Shown one piece after another: positions 7,237-14,962 of a stretch of 64,000 nucleotides of DNA. The notes below the pieces were generated by a model that worked only from the letters and a program-made list of their open reading frames with translations, had not been told where the DNA came from and ran no database searches. Positions within the stretch are counted from its first letter, which is position 1; each line of letters opens with the position of its first letter. The position numbers were made by a program, and so were the translations under genes. Source of the DNA: Streptomyces celluloflavus (GTDB lineage: Bacteria > Actinomycetota > Actinomycetes > Streptomycetales > Streptomycetaceae); contig JOEL01000023.1 of the NCBI GenBank assembly GCA_000720995.1, forward strand, positions 1 to 64,000, read 5' to 3'.

Positions 7237-8136
7237 TTGAGCGACAAGACGATGAGTGCCGACGAGGCCGTGGGGCGGCTGGCGAGCGGGATGACGATCG
7301 GGATCGGCGGCTGGGGCTCCCGTCGCAAGCCGATGGCCCTGGTGCGCGCCCTGCTGCGGTCCGAGCTGACCGATCTGACCGTCGTGGCGTACGGCGGCCC
7401 GGATGTGGGGTTGCTGGCCGCCGCGGGACGGATCCGGCGTCTGATCGCGCCGTTCGCCACCCTCGATTCGATCCCCCTCGAACCGCACTTCCGCGCCGCC
7501 CGCCAGCGCGGCACCCTCGAACTGACCGAACTGGACGAGGCGATGTTCATGTGGGGACTGACCGCCGCCGGCCAGCGGCTGCCGTTCATGCCGGTCCGCG
7601 CCGGTCTCGGCTCCGACGTGCTGCGGGTCAACCCGCAGCTGCGGACGGTGACTTCGCCGTACGAGGACGGCGAAGAGCTGGTCGCCGTCCCCGCGCTGCG
7701 GCTGGATGCCGCGCTGGTGCATCTGCACCGTGCGGACGCCCAGGGCAACGGGCAGTATCTGGGCCCCGATCCGTACTTCGACGACCTCTTCTGCGAGGCC
7801 GCGGACGCCGCGTACCTGTCCTGTGAACAGATCGTGGACGGTGCCGAGTTGACGTCTGCGGGCGGGCCGCAGTCGCTGCTGGTCAAGCGGCCGTTCGTCA
7901 CCGGGGTCGTGGCGGCCCCGAACGGTGCGCACTTCACGTCCTGCGACCCGGATTACGGCCGGGACGAGGCGTTCCAGCGGGCGTACGCTTCGGCGGCCGC
8001 GGATCCGGAGGAATGGGCGGCGTTCGTCAAGCGGTTCCTCTCCGGCGACGAGCGGGACTACCAGGCCGCGGTCGCCGCCTTCCACGAGCGGGAGAAGAGT
8101 ACGGAGGAAAAGGGTGCGAAGGGGGTCGGCGCATGA
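7237..8136 (+). CDS. ipdA: Steroid ring C hydrolase, alpha subunit IpdA
   Basis: Predicted 299-residue subunit of the IpdAB heterodimer, a CoA-transferase-like hydrolase that opens steroid ring C on the CoA thioester. The family signature MTIGIGGWGSRRKPMALVRAL near the N-terminus and VVAYGGPDVGLL, PFMPVRAGLGSDVL, QGNGQYLGPDPYFDDLF and NGAHFTSCDPDYGRDE match the mycobacterial enzyme throughout. A TTG at 7237 with AAGGGG 6 nt upstream gives the N-terminus that best fits the family; a start at 7201 overlapping echA20 is possible. It overlaps ipdB by ATGA, so the two subunits are translationally coupled. Confidence 0.9.
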   Translation: MSDKTMSADEAVGRLASGMTIGIGGWGSRRKPMALVRALLRSELTDLTVVAYGGPDVGLLAAAGRIRRLIAPFATLDSIPLEPHFRAARQRGTLELTELDEAMFMWGLTAAGQRLPFMPVRAGLGSDVLRVNPQLRTVTSPYEDGEELVAVPALRLDAALVHLHRADAQGNGQYLGPDPYFDDLFCEAADAAYLSCEQIVDGAELTSAGGPQSLLVKRPFVTGVVAAPNGAHFTSCDPDYGRDEAFQRAYASAAADPEEWAAFVKRFLSGDERDYQAAVAAFHEREKSTEEKGAKGVGA

Positions 8137-8957
8137 GTGCCGCGTCAGCAGCCCCGGGCTCCCCCTCAACGCCCACCTCCTCCGTCACTCCTCCCGCCCC
8201 CATCGCCCCGGCGACCCGTGCCGAATACGCCGTACTGGCCTGCGCCGAGGTGTGGCGCGGCGCGGGTGAGGTGCTCGCCAGTCCCATGGGGACCGTGCCC
8301 TCGATCGGGGCGCGGCTGGCCCGGCTGACCTTCTCCCCCGAGCTGCTGCTCACCAACGGCGAGGCGTTGCTGATCGGCGACACCCCGGCGGTCGGCGCCC
8401 GGTCCGAGGCGACCGAGGGCTGGCTGCCCTACCGTCAGCATCTGGCGCTGGTCGCCACCGGGCGTCGGCACGTCATGATGGGCGCGAGCCAGATCGACCG
8501 CTTCGGCAATCAGAACATCTCCTGTATCGGCGACTGGTCCCGGCCGGCCCGGCAGCTCCTCGGGGTGCGCGGCGCGCCCGCCAACACCGTGAACAATCCG
8601 ACGAGTTACTGGATTCCGCGGCATTCCCCCCGGACCTTCGTCGAGCGGGTCGACATGGTCTGCGGCGTCGGCTACGACCGGGCCGCCGCGGCCGGGCCGT
8701 CCGCGACCCGCTTCCATCGCCTTCCCGATGTCGTCAGCGACCTGGGTGTGTTCGACTTCGCGACGCCGGACCGTACGATGCGGCTGCGTTCGCTGCACCC
8801 CGGTGTGACCGTCGAGCAGGTCCGGCAGGCCACCGGTTTCGAGCTGGTGGTGCCCGCGCGGGTGCCGTTCACCCGGGAGCCGACCGCGGCGGAGCTGCGG
8901 CTGATCCGCGAGGTGATCGACCCCCGGGGGCTGCGCGACCGCGAGGTACGTACATGA
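8133..8957 (+). CDS. ipdB: Steroid ring C hydrolase, beta subunit IpdB
   Basis: Predicted 274-residue partner of IpdA. The ATG overlaps the ipdA stop (ATGA). After an Ala/Ser/Pro-rich start of about 25 residues, the CoA-transferase fold begins at TRAEYAVLACAEVWRGAG. Typical segments are SPMGTVPSIGARLARL, EGWLPYRQHLALVATGRRH, MMGASQIDRFGNQNIS and the Glu-lacking loop seen in hydrolytic members, followed by VSDLGVFDF. Mycobacterial IpdB is about 250 residues, so the N-terminal extension is extra. Cytoplasmic, acts with IpdA on the ring C intermediate. It overlaps ipdC by ATGA at 8954. Confidence 0.9.
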   Translation: MSAASAAPGSPSTPTSSVTPPAPIAPATRAEYAVLACAEVWRGAGEVLASPMGTVPSIGARLARLTFSPELLLTNGEALLIGDTPAVGARSEATEGWLPYRQHLALVATGRRHVMMGASQIDRFGNQNISCIGDWSRPARQLLGVRGAPANTVNNPTSYWIPRHSPRTFVERVDMVCGVGYDRAAAAGPSATRFHRLPDVVSDLGVFDFATPDRTMRLRSLHPGVTVEQVRQATGFELVVPARVPFTREPTAAELRLIREVIDPRGLRDREVRT

Positions 8958-10171
8958 CCGCCGGCCGCGAGCACGACACGCCACCACCGCCTGCCCCGAA
9001 GCCGCCGCCCCTGCGGACCGCGCTGACCGAACTGGTCGGCGTACGGCACCCCGTCGTCCAGACCGGGATGGGGTGGGTGGCCGGGCCGCGGCTGGTGTCC
9101 GCCACCGCGAACGCCGGGGCGCTGGGGATTCTGGCCTCCGCCACGATGACGGTCGGGGAGCTGCGGGCGGCGGTCCGCGAGGTGCGGTCCCGTACGGACG
9201 CGCCGTTCGGCGTCAATCTGCGCGCGGACGCGGGCGACGCCGGGGAGCGGGTGCGGGTCGTCATCGAGGAGGGCGTACGGGTCGCCTCGTTCGCGCTGGC
9301 CCCCTCCCGGGAGCTGATCGCGCGCCTCAAGGACGCGGGGGTCGTGGTGATCCCGTCGATCGGGGCGCGACGGCACGCGGAGAAGGTGGCGGCGTGGGGT
9401 GCCGACGCCGTGCTCGTCCAGGGGGGCGAGGGCGGCGGGCACACCGGTGACGTGGCGACGAGCGTGCTGCTGCCGCAGGTCGTGGACGCGGTCGGTATCC
9501 CCGTCATCGCGGCGGGCGGTTTCCGCGACGGTCGGGGCCTGGTGGCCGCGCTCGCCTTCGGGGCGTGCGGGGTCGCCATGGGCACCCGTTTCCTGCTGAC
9601 GTCGGACAGCACCGTCCCCGACGCGGTCAAGGCGCGCTATCTCGCGGCGTCGGTCAAGGACATCACCGTCACGACGAAGGTGGACGGGCTGCCGCACCGG
9701 ATGCTGCGCACGGATCTCGTCGACGCGCTGGAGCGGAGCGGGCGTCCGGCGGCGCTGCTACGGGCCGTACGGCACACGGCGGCGTTCCGCAAACGGTCCG
9801 GGATGCGCTGGGCGGAGCTGATCCGCGACGGTCTGGCCATGAAGCACGGCAAGGAGCTGAGCTGGAGTCAGCTGTTGCTGGCCGCCAATACGCCGATGAT
9901 GCTGCGGGCCGCGATGGTCGAGGGGCGGCCGGATCTGGGCGTGATGGCCTCGGGCCAGATAGCCGGGCTGATCGAGGACCTGCCATCCTGCGCGGAGCTG
10001 GTGGACCGCATCATGACGGAGGCGTATGAGACCTTGGCCCGTCTTCCCGGTCCCCCGGGCCACACCGACGGCTCCGGCCACACCGGCGGCTCCGGCCACT
10101 CCGTCCTCTCGCGCCCATCGGGTCCATCGGGTCCGCCGGGACCGCCGGGACCACGCCCCCCGCACGGCTGA
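8954..10171 (+). CDS. ipdC: Flavin-dependent oxidoreductase IpdC (nitronate monooxygenase family)
   Basis: Predicted 405-residue FMN enzyme of the 2-nitropropane dioxygenase/nitronate monooxygenase fold. In the KstR2 pathway IpdC is needed for handling HIP-CoA before ring opening. Seen: VVQTGMGWVAGPRLVSATANAGALGILAS at the start of the barrel, then QGGEGGGHTGDVATSVLLPQ and AAGGFRDGRGLVAALAFGA, which hold the phosphate-binding glycines and the HTG catalytic segment. The core ends near residue 365; the remaining 40 residues are Gly-Pro-Ser rich with collagen-like GPSGPPGPPGP triplets, absent from the roughly 355-residue mycobacterial protein. Last gene of the echA20 operon. Confidence 0.88.
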   Translation: MTAGREHDTPPPPAPKPPPLRTALTELVGVRHPVVQTGMGWVAGPRLVSATANAGALGILASATMTVGELRAAVREVRSRTDAPFGVNLRADAGDAGERVRVVIEEGVRVASFALAPSRELIARLKDAGVVVIPSIGARRHAEKVAAWGADAVLVQGGEGGGHTGDVATSVLLPQVVDAVGIPVIAAGGFRDGRGLVAALAFGACGVAMGTRFLLTSDSTVPDAVKARYLAASVKDITVTTKVDGLPHRMLRTDLVDALERSGRPAALLRAVRHTAAFRKRSGMRWAELIRDGLAMKHGKELSWSQLLLAANTPMMLRAAMVEGRPDLGVMASGQIAGLIEDLPSCAELVDRIMTEAYETLARLPGPPGHTDGSGHTGGSGHSVLSRPSGPSGPPGPPGPRPPHG

Positions 10172-10467
10172 CACAGGTGTTCCCGTGCCCCGGCACCGTC
10201 CCCGGGCCCCTCCCCCATGGCCCGTGCGGTACCCCGGGCTGATTTTCTCCCCGGGCACGGGGACAATGGGCGACGGAGAACGGACGCGTGAAGGCGGCCT
10301 GGACGCCCTTCCCGGGATCACCGTCCCGATCCGGCCCTCCTGACCGACCCGCCCGAGCCCGCCCACCCGAGATGACCAGCCCGAGACAACCGATCCGAGA
10401 CAACCAGCCTGAGATGACCTTCCTGGGATCGCCTTCGCAGGAGTTTTCCTCGGGGAGGAGAGATGAC

Positions 10468-10779
10468 GTGCGGAAGATCATCGCCATGGTGCTGGCGGTC
10501 GTGGCCTGCGGTGCTTCGCTGACGCTGACCACGGCCTCGGACGCGGTCGCCGCCGGGCGGTCGCCGCAGTGCGTCAAGGTACGGAAGTTCTTCAACCGGG
10601 GTCACCAGCGCTATGTCCGGCTGACGAACCTGTGCGCCGGGCGCGCCGCGTGCTACGTCATCGTCCTTCCGCACCGCCCGGACCCGCGCGGCCGCCTCGC
10701 CAAGGCCGCGACGCGGGACATCCGCTACGCCACGACGACGGCGCCGCGCGCCCTGTACGTGAAGAACACGCACTGCTGA
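10468..10779 (+). CDS. Small secreted four-cysteine protein
   Basis: Predicted 103-residue protein. The GTG at 10468 follows a GGGGAGGAG-type site (10453-10461). Residues 1-29 form a signal peptide (basic start, MVLAVVACGASLTL, cleavage probably after AVAA). The mature protein of about 74 residues is basic, has Cys at about 35, 56, 62 and 103, and probably forms two disulfides outside the cell. I do not recognise a family beyond small secreted actinomycete proteins. It lies between the ipdC and fadA6 genes, but its own leader of about 290 bp with CGAGACAACC-type repeats (10371-10405) suggests independent expression. A role in steroid metabolism is not supported. Confidence 0.65.
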   Translation: MRKIIAMVLAVVACGASLTLTTASDAVAAGRSPQCVKVRKFFNRGHQRYVRLTNLCAGRAACYVIVLPHRPDPRGRLAKAATRDIRYATTTAPRALYVKNTHC

Positions 10780-10838
10780 GCTGACGGACCGGAGCTGCCG
10801 GGCCGGGAGTCCGGAACGCCGGAACCGGAGGCCGGGGC

Positions 10839-12041
10839 TCAGAGCCGTTCGATGATGGTGACGTTGGCCTGGCCGCCGCCCTCGCACATGGTCTGGAGGC
10901 CGTAGCGGCCGCCCGTGCGCTCCAGTTCGTGGAGGAGGGTCGTCATCAGCTTGGTGCCCGTCGCGCCGAGGGGGTGGCCCAGGGCGATGGCGCCGCCGTT
11001 GACGTTGACCTTGCCGGGGTCGGCGCCGGTTTCCTTGAGCCAGGCGAGGACCACGGACGCGAACGCCTCGTTGATCTCGACCAGATCGATCGCGTCGAGG
11101 GTCAGGCCGGTCTTCTTCAGCGCGTGTGCGGTGGCCGGGATGGGTGCGGTGAGCATCCGGATCGGGTCCTCACCGCGTACCGACAGGTGGTGGATGCGGG
11201 CGCGCGGGGTGAGCCCGTGGTCGCGTACGGCGCGTTCGCTCGCGAGCAGCATCGCGGCGGCCCCGTCGGAGACCTGGGAGGAGACCCCGGCGGTCAGCCG
11301 GCCGCCTTCGACCACCGGTTTGAGGCCCGCCATCTTCTCCAGGGAGGTGTCACGCCGCGGCCCTTCGTCCACCGCGACGGCCCCGTACGGCACGATTTCG
11401 CGGGTGAAACGGCCCTCGTCGATGGCGCGGACCGCGCGCTGATGTGAGCGCAGCGCGAACTCCTCCATATCGCGGCGCGAGATGCCCCATTTCTCGGCGA
11501 TCAGTTCGGCACCGTGGAACTGGTTCACCGGCCGGTCGCCGTACCGGGCGCGCCAGCCCCGGCTGCCCGCGAACGGGCCTTCGGTGAGGCCGAGCGGTGC
11601 CGCGGCCTGGCGGCTGGCGAAGGCGATCGGGATCATCGACATGTTCTGGGTACCGCCCGCGACGACCAGGTCCTGGGTGCCGGAGAGCACGCCCTGCGCC
11701 GCGAAGTGCACGGCCTGCTGGGAGGAGCCGCACTGGCGGTCGACGGTGACGCCCGGTACCTCTTCGGGGAGCCCGGCCGCCAGCCAGGCGGTGCGGGCGA
11801 TATCGCCGGCCTGGGGGCCGACCGTGTCCAGGCAGCCGAAGACGACGTCCTCGACGGCGGCCGGGTCCACGTCCGTGCGGGCCATCAGCGCCTTGAGGAC
11901 GTGCGCGCCGAGGTCGGCGGGGTGCACGGCGGCGAGTCCGCCGTTGCGTCTGCCGACCGGGGTGCGCAGGGCGTCGATGATGTACGCCTCGCGTGGTGCG
12001 TGGCGCGCGGTGTGCTCGGCCGACTCGTGCGGCGTGGCCAT
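10839..12041 (-). CDS. fadA6: Thiolase FadA6
   Basis: Predicted 400-residue acetyl-CoA acyltransferase that performs thiolytic cleavage late in steroid ring C/D breakdown. The ATG at 12039-12041 is preceded by GGGAG. Catalytic residues are visible: nucleophilic Cys in VDRQCGSSQQAVHFAAQG, His in NVNGGAIALGHPLGATG, and the second Cys in MCEGGGQANV. NEAFASVVLAW supplies the conserved Asn-Glu. It lies downstream of kstR2 and ipdF on the same strand (gaps of 113 and 68 bp), matching the mycobacterial fadA6-kstR2-ipdF block, and is probably transcribed from the operator-controlled promoter at 13641. Confidence 0.9.
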   Translation of the reverse strand: MATPHESAEHTARHAPREAYIIDALRTPVGRRNGGLAAVHPADLGAHVLKALMARTDVDPAAVEDVVFGCLDTVGPQAGDIARTAWLAAGLPEEVPGVTVDRQCGSSQQAVHFAAQGVLSGTQDLVVAGGTQNMSMIPIAFASRQAAAPLGLTEGPFAGSRGWRARYGDRPVNQFHGAELIAEKWGISRRDMEEFALRSHQRAVRAIDEGRFTREIVPYGAVAVDEGPRRDTSLEKMAGLKPVVEGGRLTAGVSSQVSDGAAAMLLASERAVRDHGLTPRARIHHLSVRGEDPIRMLTAPIPATAHALKKTGLTLDAIDLVEINEAFASVVLAWLKETGADPGKVNVNGGAIALGHPLGATGTKLMTTLLHELERTGGRYGLQTMCEGGGQANVTIIERL

Positions 12042-12154
12042 GGCGACTCCCTGGGTTGTGGGGTCTCGGGGTCCTGAGGTCTCGGGTTCCTCTGGGCGTT
12101 GGCCTTCGGTGGTCGGTGGTGAGTGATCGGTGGCCGGTGGTCGGTGGCGGGTCG

Positions 12155-12769
12155 TCAGTCCCGACGGGCGATGCCGTCCAGGACCATCGAGAGGTACTGG
12201 CGGGCGATCTCCTCGGGGCTGTGGTGTCCGTCCGGCCGGTACCAGCTCGCCGCGACCCAGACGGTGTCGCGGACGAATCGGTAGGTGAGCCGGATGTCGA
12301 GGTCTGCGCGGAACGCTCCGTCGGCCACGCCCCGCTCCAGCGTGCCGAGCCATGCCTTCTCGAACTTCTGCTGGGATTCGGTGAGATAGCCGAAGCGGGG
12401 CTGCGCGGCGAGGTGTTTGGACTCCTTCTGGTAGATGGCGACCGCGGCGCGGTGCCGGTCGATCTCCCGGAACGACTCGGTGACCAGGGCTTCGATGGTC
12501 TCCCTGGGGCCGAGGTCGGCCGCGAGCACGGCGTCGTAGCCGTCCCACAGCTCGGTCAGGAAGGTGGACAGGATCTCGTCCACCATCGATTCCTTGGAGT
12601 CGAAGTGGTAGTAGAGGCTGCCCGCGAGCATCCCGGCCTCGTCCGCGATGCGGCGGACGGTGGTGGCGTTGTAACCCTGCGCGGCGAAGACCTCCGCCGC
12701 GGTGTTCAGCAGTTCGCGGCGGCGCTCCGGGGTCGCGCTCACGGTCGTCTTCTTCTTTGCGGTCGGCAC
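12155..12769 (-). CDS. kstR2: TetR-family repressor KstR2
   Basis: Predicted 204-residue repressor. KstR2 in mycobacteria and Rhodococcus represses the ring C/D genes and is released by HIP-CoA. The GTG at 12767-12769 gives a start MPTAKKKT, close to the usual 200-residue length; longer upstream reading is antisense to nothing and lacks family features. The helix-turn-helix reads TTVRRIADEAGMLAGSLYYHF at about residues 37-57, and the ligand domain includes YQKESKHLAAQPRFGYL and FVRDTVWVAASWYRPDG. Located between ipdF and fadA6, with KstR2-type sites in both divergent promoters of the cluster, which supports the specific name. Confidence 0.88.
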   Translation of the reverse strand: MPTAKKKTTVSATPERRRELLNTAAEVFAAQGYNATTVRRIADEAGMLAGSLYYHFDSKESMVDEILSTFLTELWDGYDAVLAADLGPRETIEALVTESFREIDRHRAAVAIYQKESKHLAAQPRFGYLTESQQKFEKAWLGTLERGVADGAFRADLDIRLTYRFVRDTVWVAASWYRPDGHHSPEEIARQYLSMVLDGIARRD

Positions 12770-12837
12770 GTGGCCATTGTCGCTCCCCGTATCGGGCCTG
12801 TTCACAGGCGTGCGCCCGCCCCGGCTCCGGGCCGGTG

Positions 12838-13626
12838 TCAGGCGTGCTGGCTGCTGACCGGGACGACCTCGCCGGTCATGTACGAGGAGTAGTCGCTGGC
12901 GAGGAAGACGATGACGTTGGCGACCTCCCAGGGCTCGGCGTAGCGCCCGAACGCCTCGCGGGAGGTGAGTTCGTCGAGCAGTTCCTCGGTGGTGACCTTG
13001 GCGAGGTGCGGGTGCATGGCCAGGCTGGGCGAGACGGCGTTGACGCGGACCCCGTAGGCGGCCGCTTCGGCCGCGGCGCAGCGGGTCAGCGCCATCACGC
13101 CGGCTTTGGCGGCGGCGTAGTGGGCCTGGCCGCGCTGCGCGCGCCAGCCGACGACCGAGGCGTTGTTGACGATCACCCCGCCCCCGGCCGCGTCGCGCAT
13201 CCGGCGCAGGGCGGCCCGGGTGCAGCGGAAGGTGCCGTTGAGGGTGACGTCGAGGACCTTGTCCCATTGGTCGTCGGTCATCTCGACGAGATCGGCGGTG
13301 CCGCCGAGGCCGGCGTTGTTGATGACGATGTCCAGTCGGCCGTGCCGCTGCTGTGCGAGGTCGAAGAGCGCGCCGACCTGCGCCTCGTCGGTGACGTCGC
13401 AGGGCAGGGCGGCGACCCGCCGGGCGCCGAACTCCGCGGCGAGCCGGTCCTCGGATTCCTTGAGGCGGCGGGCGTGGGCGTCGGAGAGGACGACGTCCGC
13501 GCCCTCCTCCAGGAGCTTGCGGACGGTGGCGCCCCCGATGCCGGCGCCCGCGGCGGCGGTGACGACGGCCGTCCGGCCGGTCAGCAGGCCGTGCCCGGGA
13601 ACGTAGGAAGGCTTCTCGGTCGTCAT
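12838..13626 (-). CDS. ipdF: Short-chain dehydrogenase IpdF
   Basis: Predicted 262-residue SDR, similar in length and motifs to Rv3559c. In Mycobacterium and Rhodococcus IpdF oxidises the 5-hydroxy form of HIP-CoA to the ketone. Motifs: VVTAAAGAGIGGATVRKLLEEG (cofactor loop), PCDVTDEAQV, NNAGLGGTADLVEM, NNASVVGWRAQRGQAHYAAAKAG (Ser, Tyr, Lys) and ASDYSSYMTGEVVPVSS. The ATG at 13624-13626 sits 15 bp from the operator at 13641-13660, so the gene is first in the leftward ipdF-kstR2-fadA6 group and divergent from the acyl-CoA dehydrogenase genes. Confidence 0.9.
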   Translation of the reverse strand: MTTEKPSYVPGHGLLTGRTAVVTAAAGAGIGGATVRKLLEEGADVVLSDAHARRLKESEDRLAAEFGARRVAALPCDVTDEAQVGALFDLAQQRHGRLDIVINNAGLGGTADLVEMTDDQWDKVLDVTLNGTFRCTRAALRRMRDAAGGGVIVNNASVVGWRAQRGQAHYAAAKAGVMALTRCAAAEAAAYGVRVNAVSPSLAMHPHLAKVTTEELLDELTSREAFGRYAEPWEVANVIVFLASDYSSYMTGEVVPVSSQHA

Positions 13627-13640
13627 GGCCGTACGCTAAC

Positions 13641-13660
13641 CTACCAAACACTTGTTAGGG
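13641..13660. promoter_or_regulatory. KstR2-type operator between ipdF and fadE31
   Basis: The core ACCAAACACTTGTT (13643-13656) matches the published KstR2 consensus AnCAAGnnCTTGnT at 9 of 10 defined bases. The larger dyad is CCAAACA and TGTTAGG separated by CT. It lies in the 105-bp divergent gap and is nearly the same 20-bp sequence as the site upstream of echA20. Confidence 0.8.
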
Positions 13661-13731
13661 AACGGTTGTCAGGGAACACTCGTCGGGAAATTGCGCGCCA
13701 TCAAGGTCATCGAGAGAGAGGCTGCGCGTCG

Positions 13732-14901
13732 ATGGATCTCGGACACGCCCCACAGGACGAGGAGTTCCGGTACGCGGCACGGTCCTGGCTCGCCGCCCGG
13801 GTGCCCGGCACGCCCCTGCCGTCGCTGGAGACCGCCGAGGGTTTCGCCGCCCACCGGGAGTGGGAGCGCACCCTGGCCGCGGACCGCTGGTCGGTGGTCT
13901 CGTGGCCCGAGGAGTACGGCGGCCGGGGCGCGTCCCTCGCGCGCTGGCTGATCTTCGAGGAGGAGTACTACGCCGCGCAGGCGCCCGGCCGGGTCAGCCA
14001 GAACGGCATCAGCCTCCTCGCCCCGACCCTCTTCGCCCACGGCTCCCCCGCCCAGCTCGCCCGCGTGCTCCCGCCGATGGCGAGCGGCGAGGTGATCTGG
14101 GCGCAAGCCTGGTCGGAGCCGGAGGCCGGTTCCGATCTCGCCGCACTGCGCTCCACGGCTGTACGGACGGCGGGCGGCTGGCTGCTCAGCGGGCAGAAGA
14201 CCTGGTCCTCGCGGGCGGCCTTCGCGGACCGCGCGTTCGGCCTGTTCCGCAGCCATCCGGACGCGGACCGGCCGCACCGCGGGCTGACCTACCTGATGTT
14301 CGATCTCGCCGCGCCGGGCGTGACCGTACGGCCCATCGGGCGGCTGGACGGCAAGCCGGCCTTCGCCGAACTCTTCCTCGACGAGGTCTTCGTCCCGGAC
14401 GAGGACGTGATCGGCGAGCCGGGCCAGGGGTGGCGGGTCGCGATGAGCACGGCGGGCAACGAGCGCGGACTCACCCTGCGCAGCCCCGGCCGTTTCACGG
14501 CGTCCGCCGACCGCCTTGTCGCGCTGTGGCGGCAACGTGCCGATCCGGCGGATACGGCACTGCGCGACCGGGTCGCCGACGCGGTGATCGGCGCCCGCGC
14601 CTACCATCTCTTCGCCCGCGCCGGCGCCGCCCGGCTCGCCACGGGCGACGACCTGGGCGCCGAGTCCAGCCTGAACAAGATCTTCTGGTCCGAACTCGAC
14701 ATCGCCCTGCACGAGACCGCCCTCGACCTCCTCGGCGCCGCGGGCGAACTCGCCGACAGCGCCGACGAGGCGCCGGATCACGGCAGTTGGGCGGCGGGCT
14801 GGACCTTCGCCCTGGCCGGTCCGATCTACGCGGGCACCAATGAGATCCAGCGCGACATCATCGCCGAGCGGCTGCTCGGACTGCCCAAGGGGCGACGGTG
14901 A
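13732..14901 (+). CDS. fadE31: Acyl-CoA dehydrogenase, FadE31-like
   Basis: Predicted 389-residue flavoprotein. It resembles mycobacterial FadE31, the larger partner of alpha2-beta2 steroid acyl-CoA dehydrogenases: SWPEEYGGRGASLARWLIFEEEYY, APTLFAHGSPAQLARVLPPMASGE, WAQAWSEPEAGSDLAALRSTA, GWLLSGQKTWSS, NERGLTLRSPGRF and the end PIYAGTNEIQRDIIAERLLGLP. At the usual catalytic-Glu position of MCAD-type enzymes (YEGT) it has YAGT, normal for this subgroup. ATG at 13732, weak leader. First gene of a rightward pair with a second, shorter-motif dehydrogenase 62 bp downstream. It acts on a CoA intermediate of ring C/D breakdown; the exact substrate is inferred. Confidence 0.82.
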   Translation: MDLGHAPQDEEFRYAARSWLAARVPGTPLPSLETAEGFAAHREWERTLAADRWSVVSWPEEYGGRGASLARWLIFEEEYYAAQAPGRVSQNGISLLAPTLFAHGSPAQLARVLPPMASGEVIWAQAWSEPEAGSDLAALRSTAVRTAGGWLLSGQKTWSSRAAFADRAFGLFRSHPDADRPHRGLTYLMFDLAAPGVTVRPIGRLDGKPAFAELFLDEVFVPDEDVIGEPGQGWRVAMSTAGNERGLTLRSPGRFTASADRLVALWRQRADPADTALRDRVADAVIGARAYHLFARAGAARLATGDDLGAESSLNKIFWSELDIALHETALDLLGAAGELADSADEAPDHGSWAAGWTFALAGPIYAGTNEIQRDIIAERLLGLPKGRR

Positions 14902-14962
14902 AGCGCGGCGCCGGGCGGCACACCGGCGGCCGCGGCACGACGGGACGAGAGGGCGGCCGAAG

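Noticed and set aside
12757-13731. Long plus-strand frame running through ipdF into fadE31
   Set aside because: The part before 13732 is antisense to ipdF and lacks any family motif; the dehydrogenase starts at 13732.
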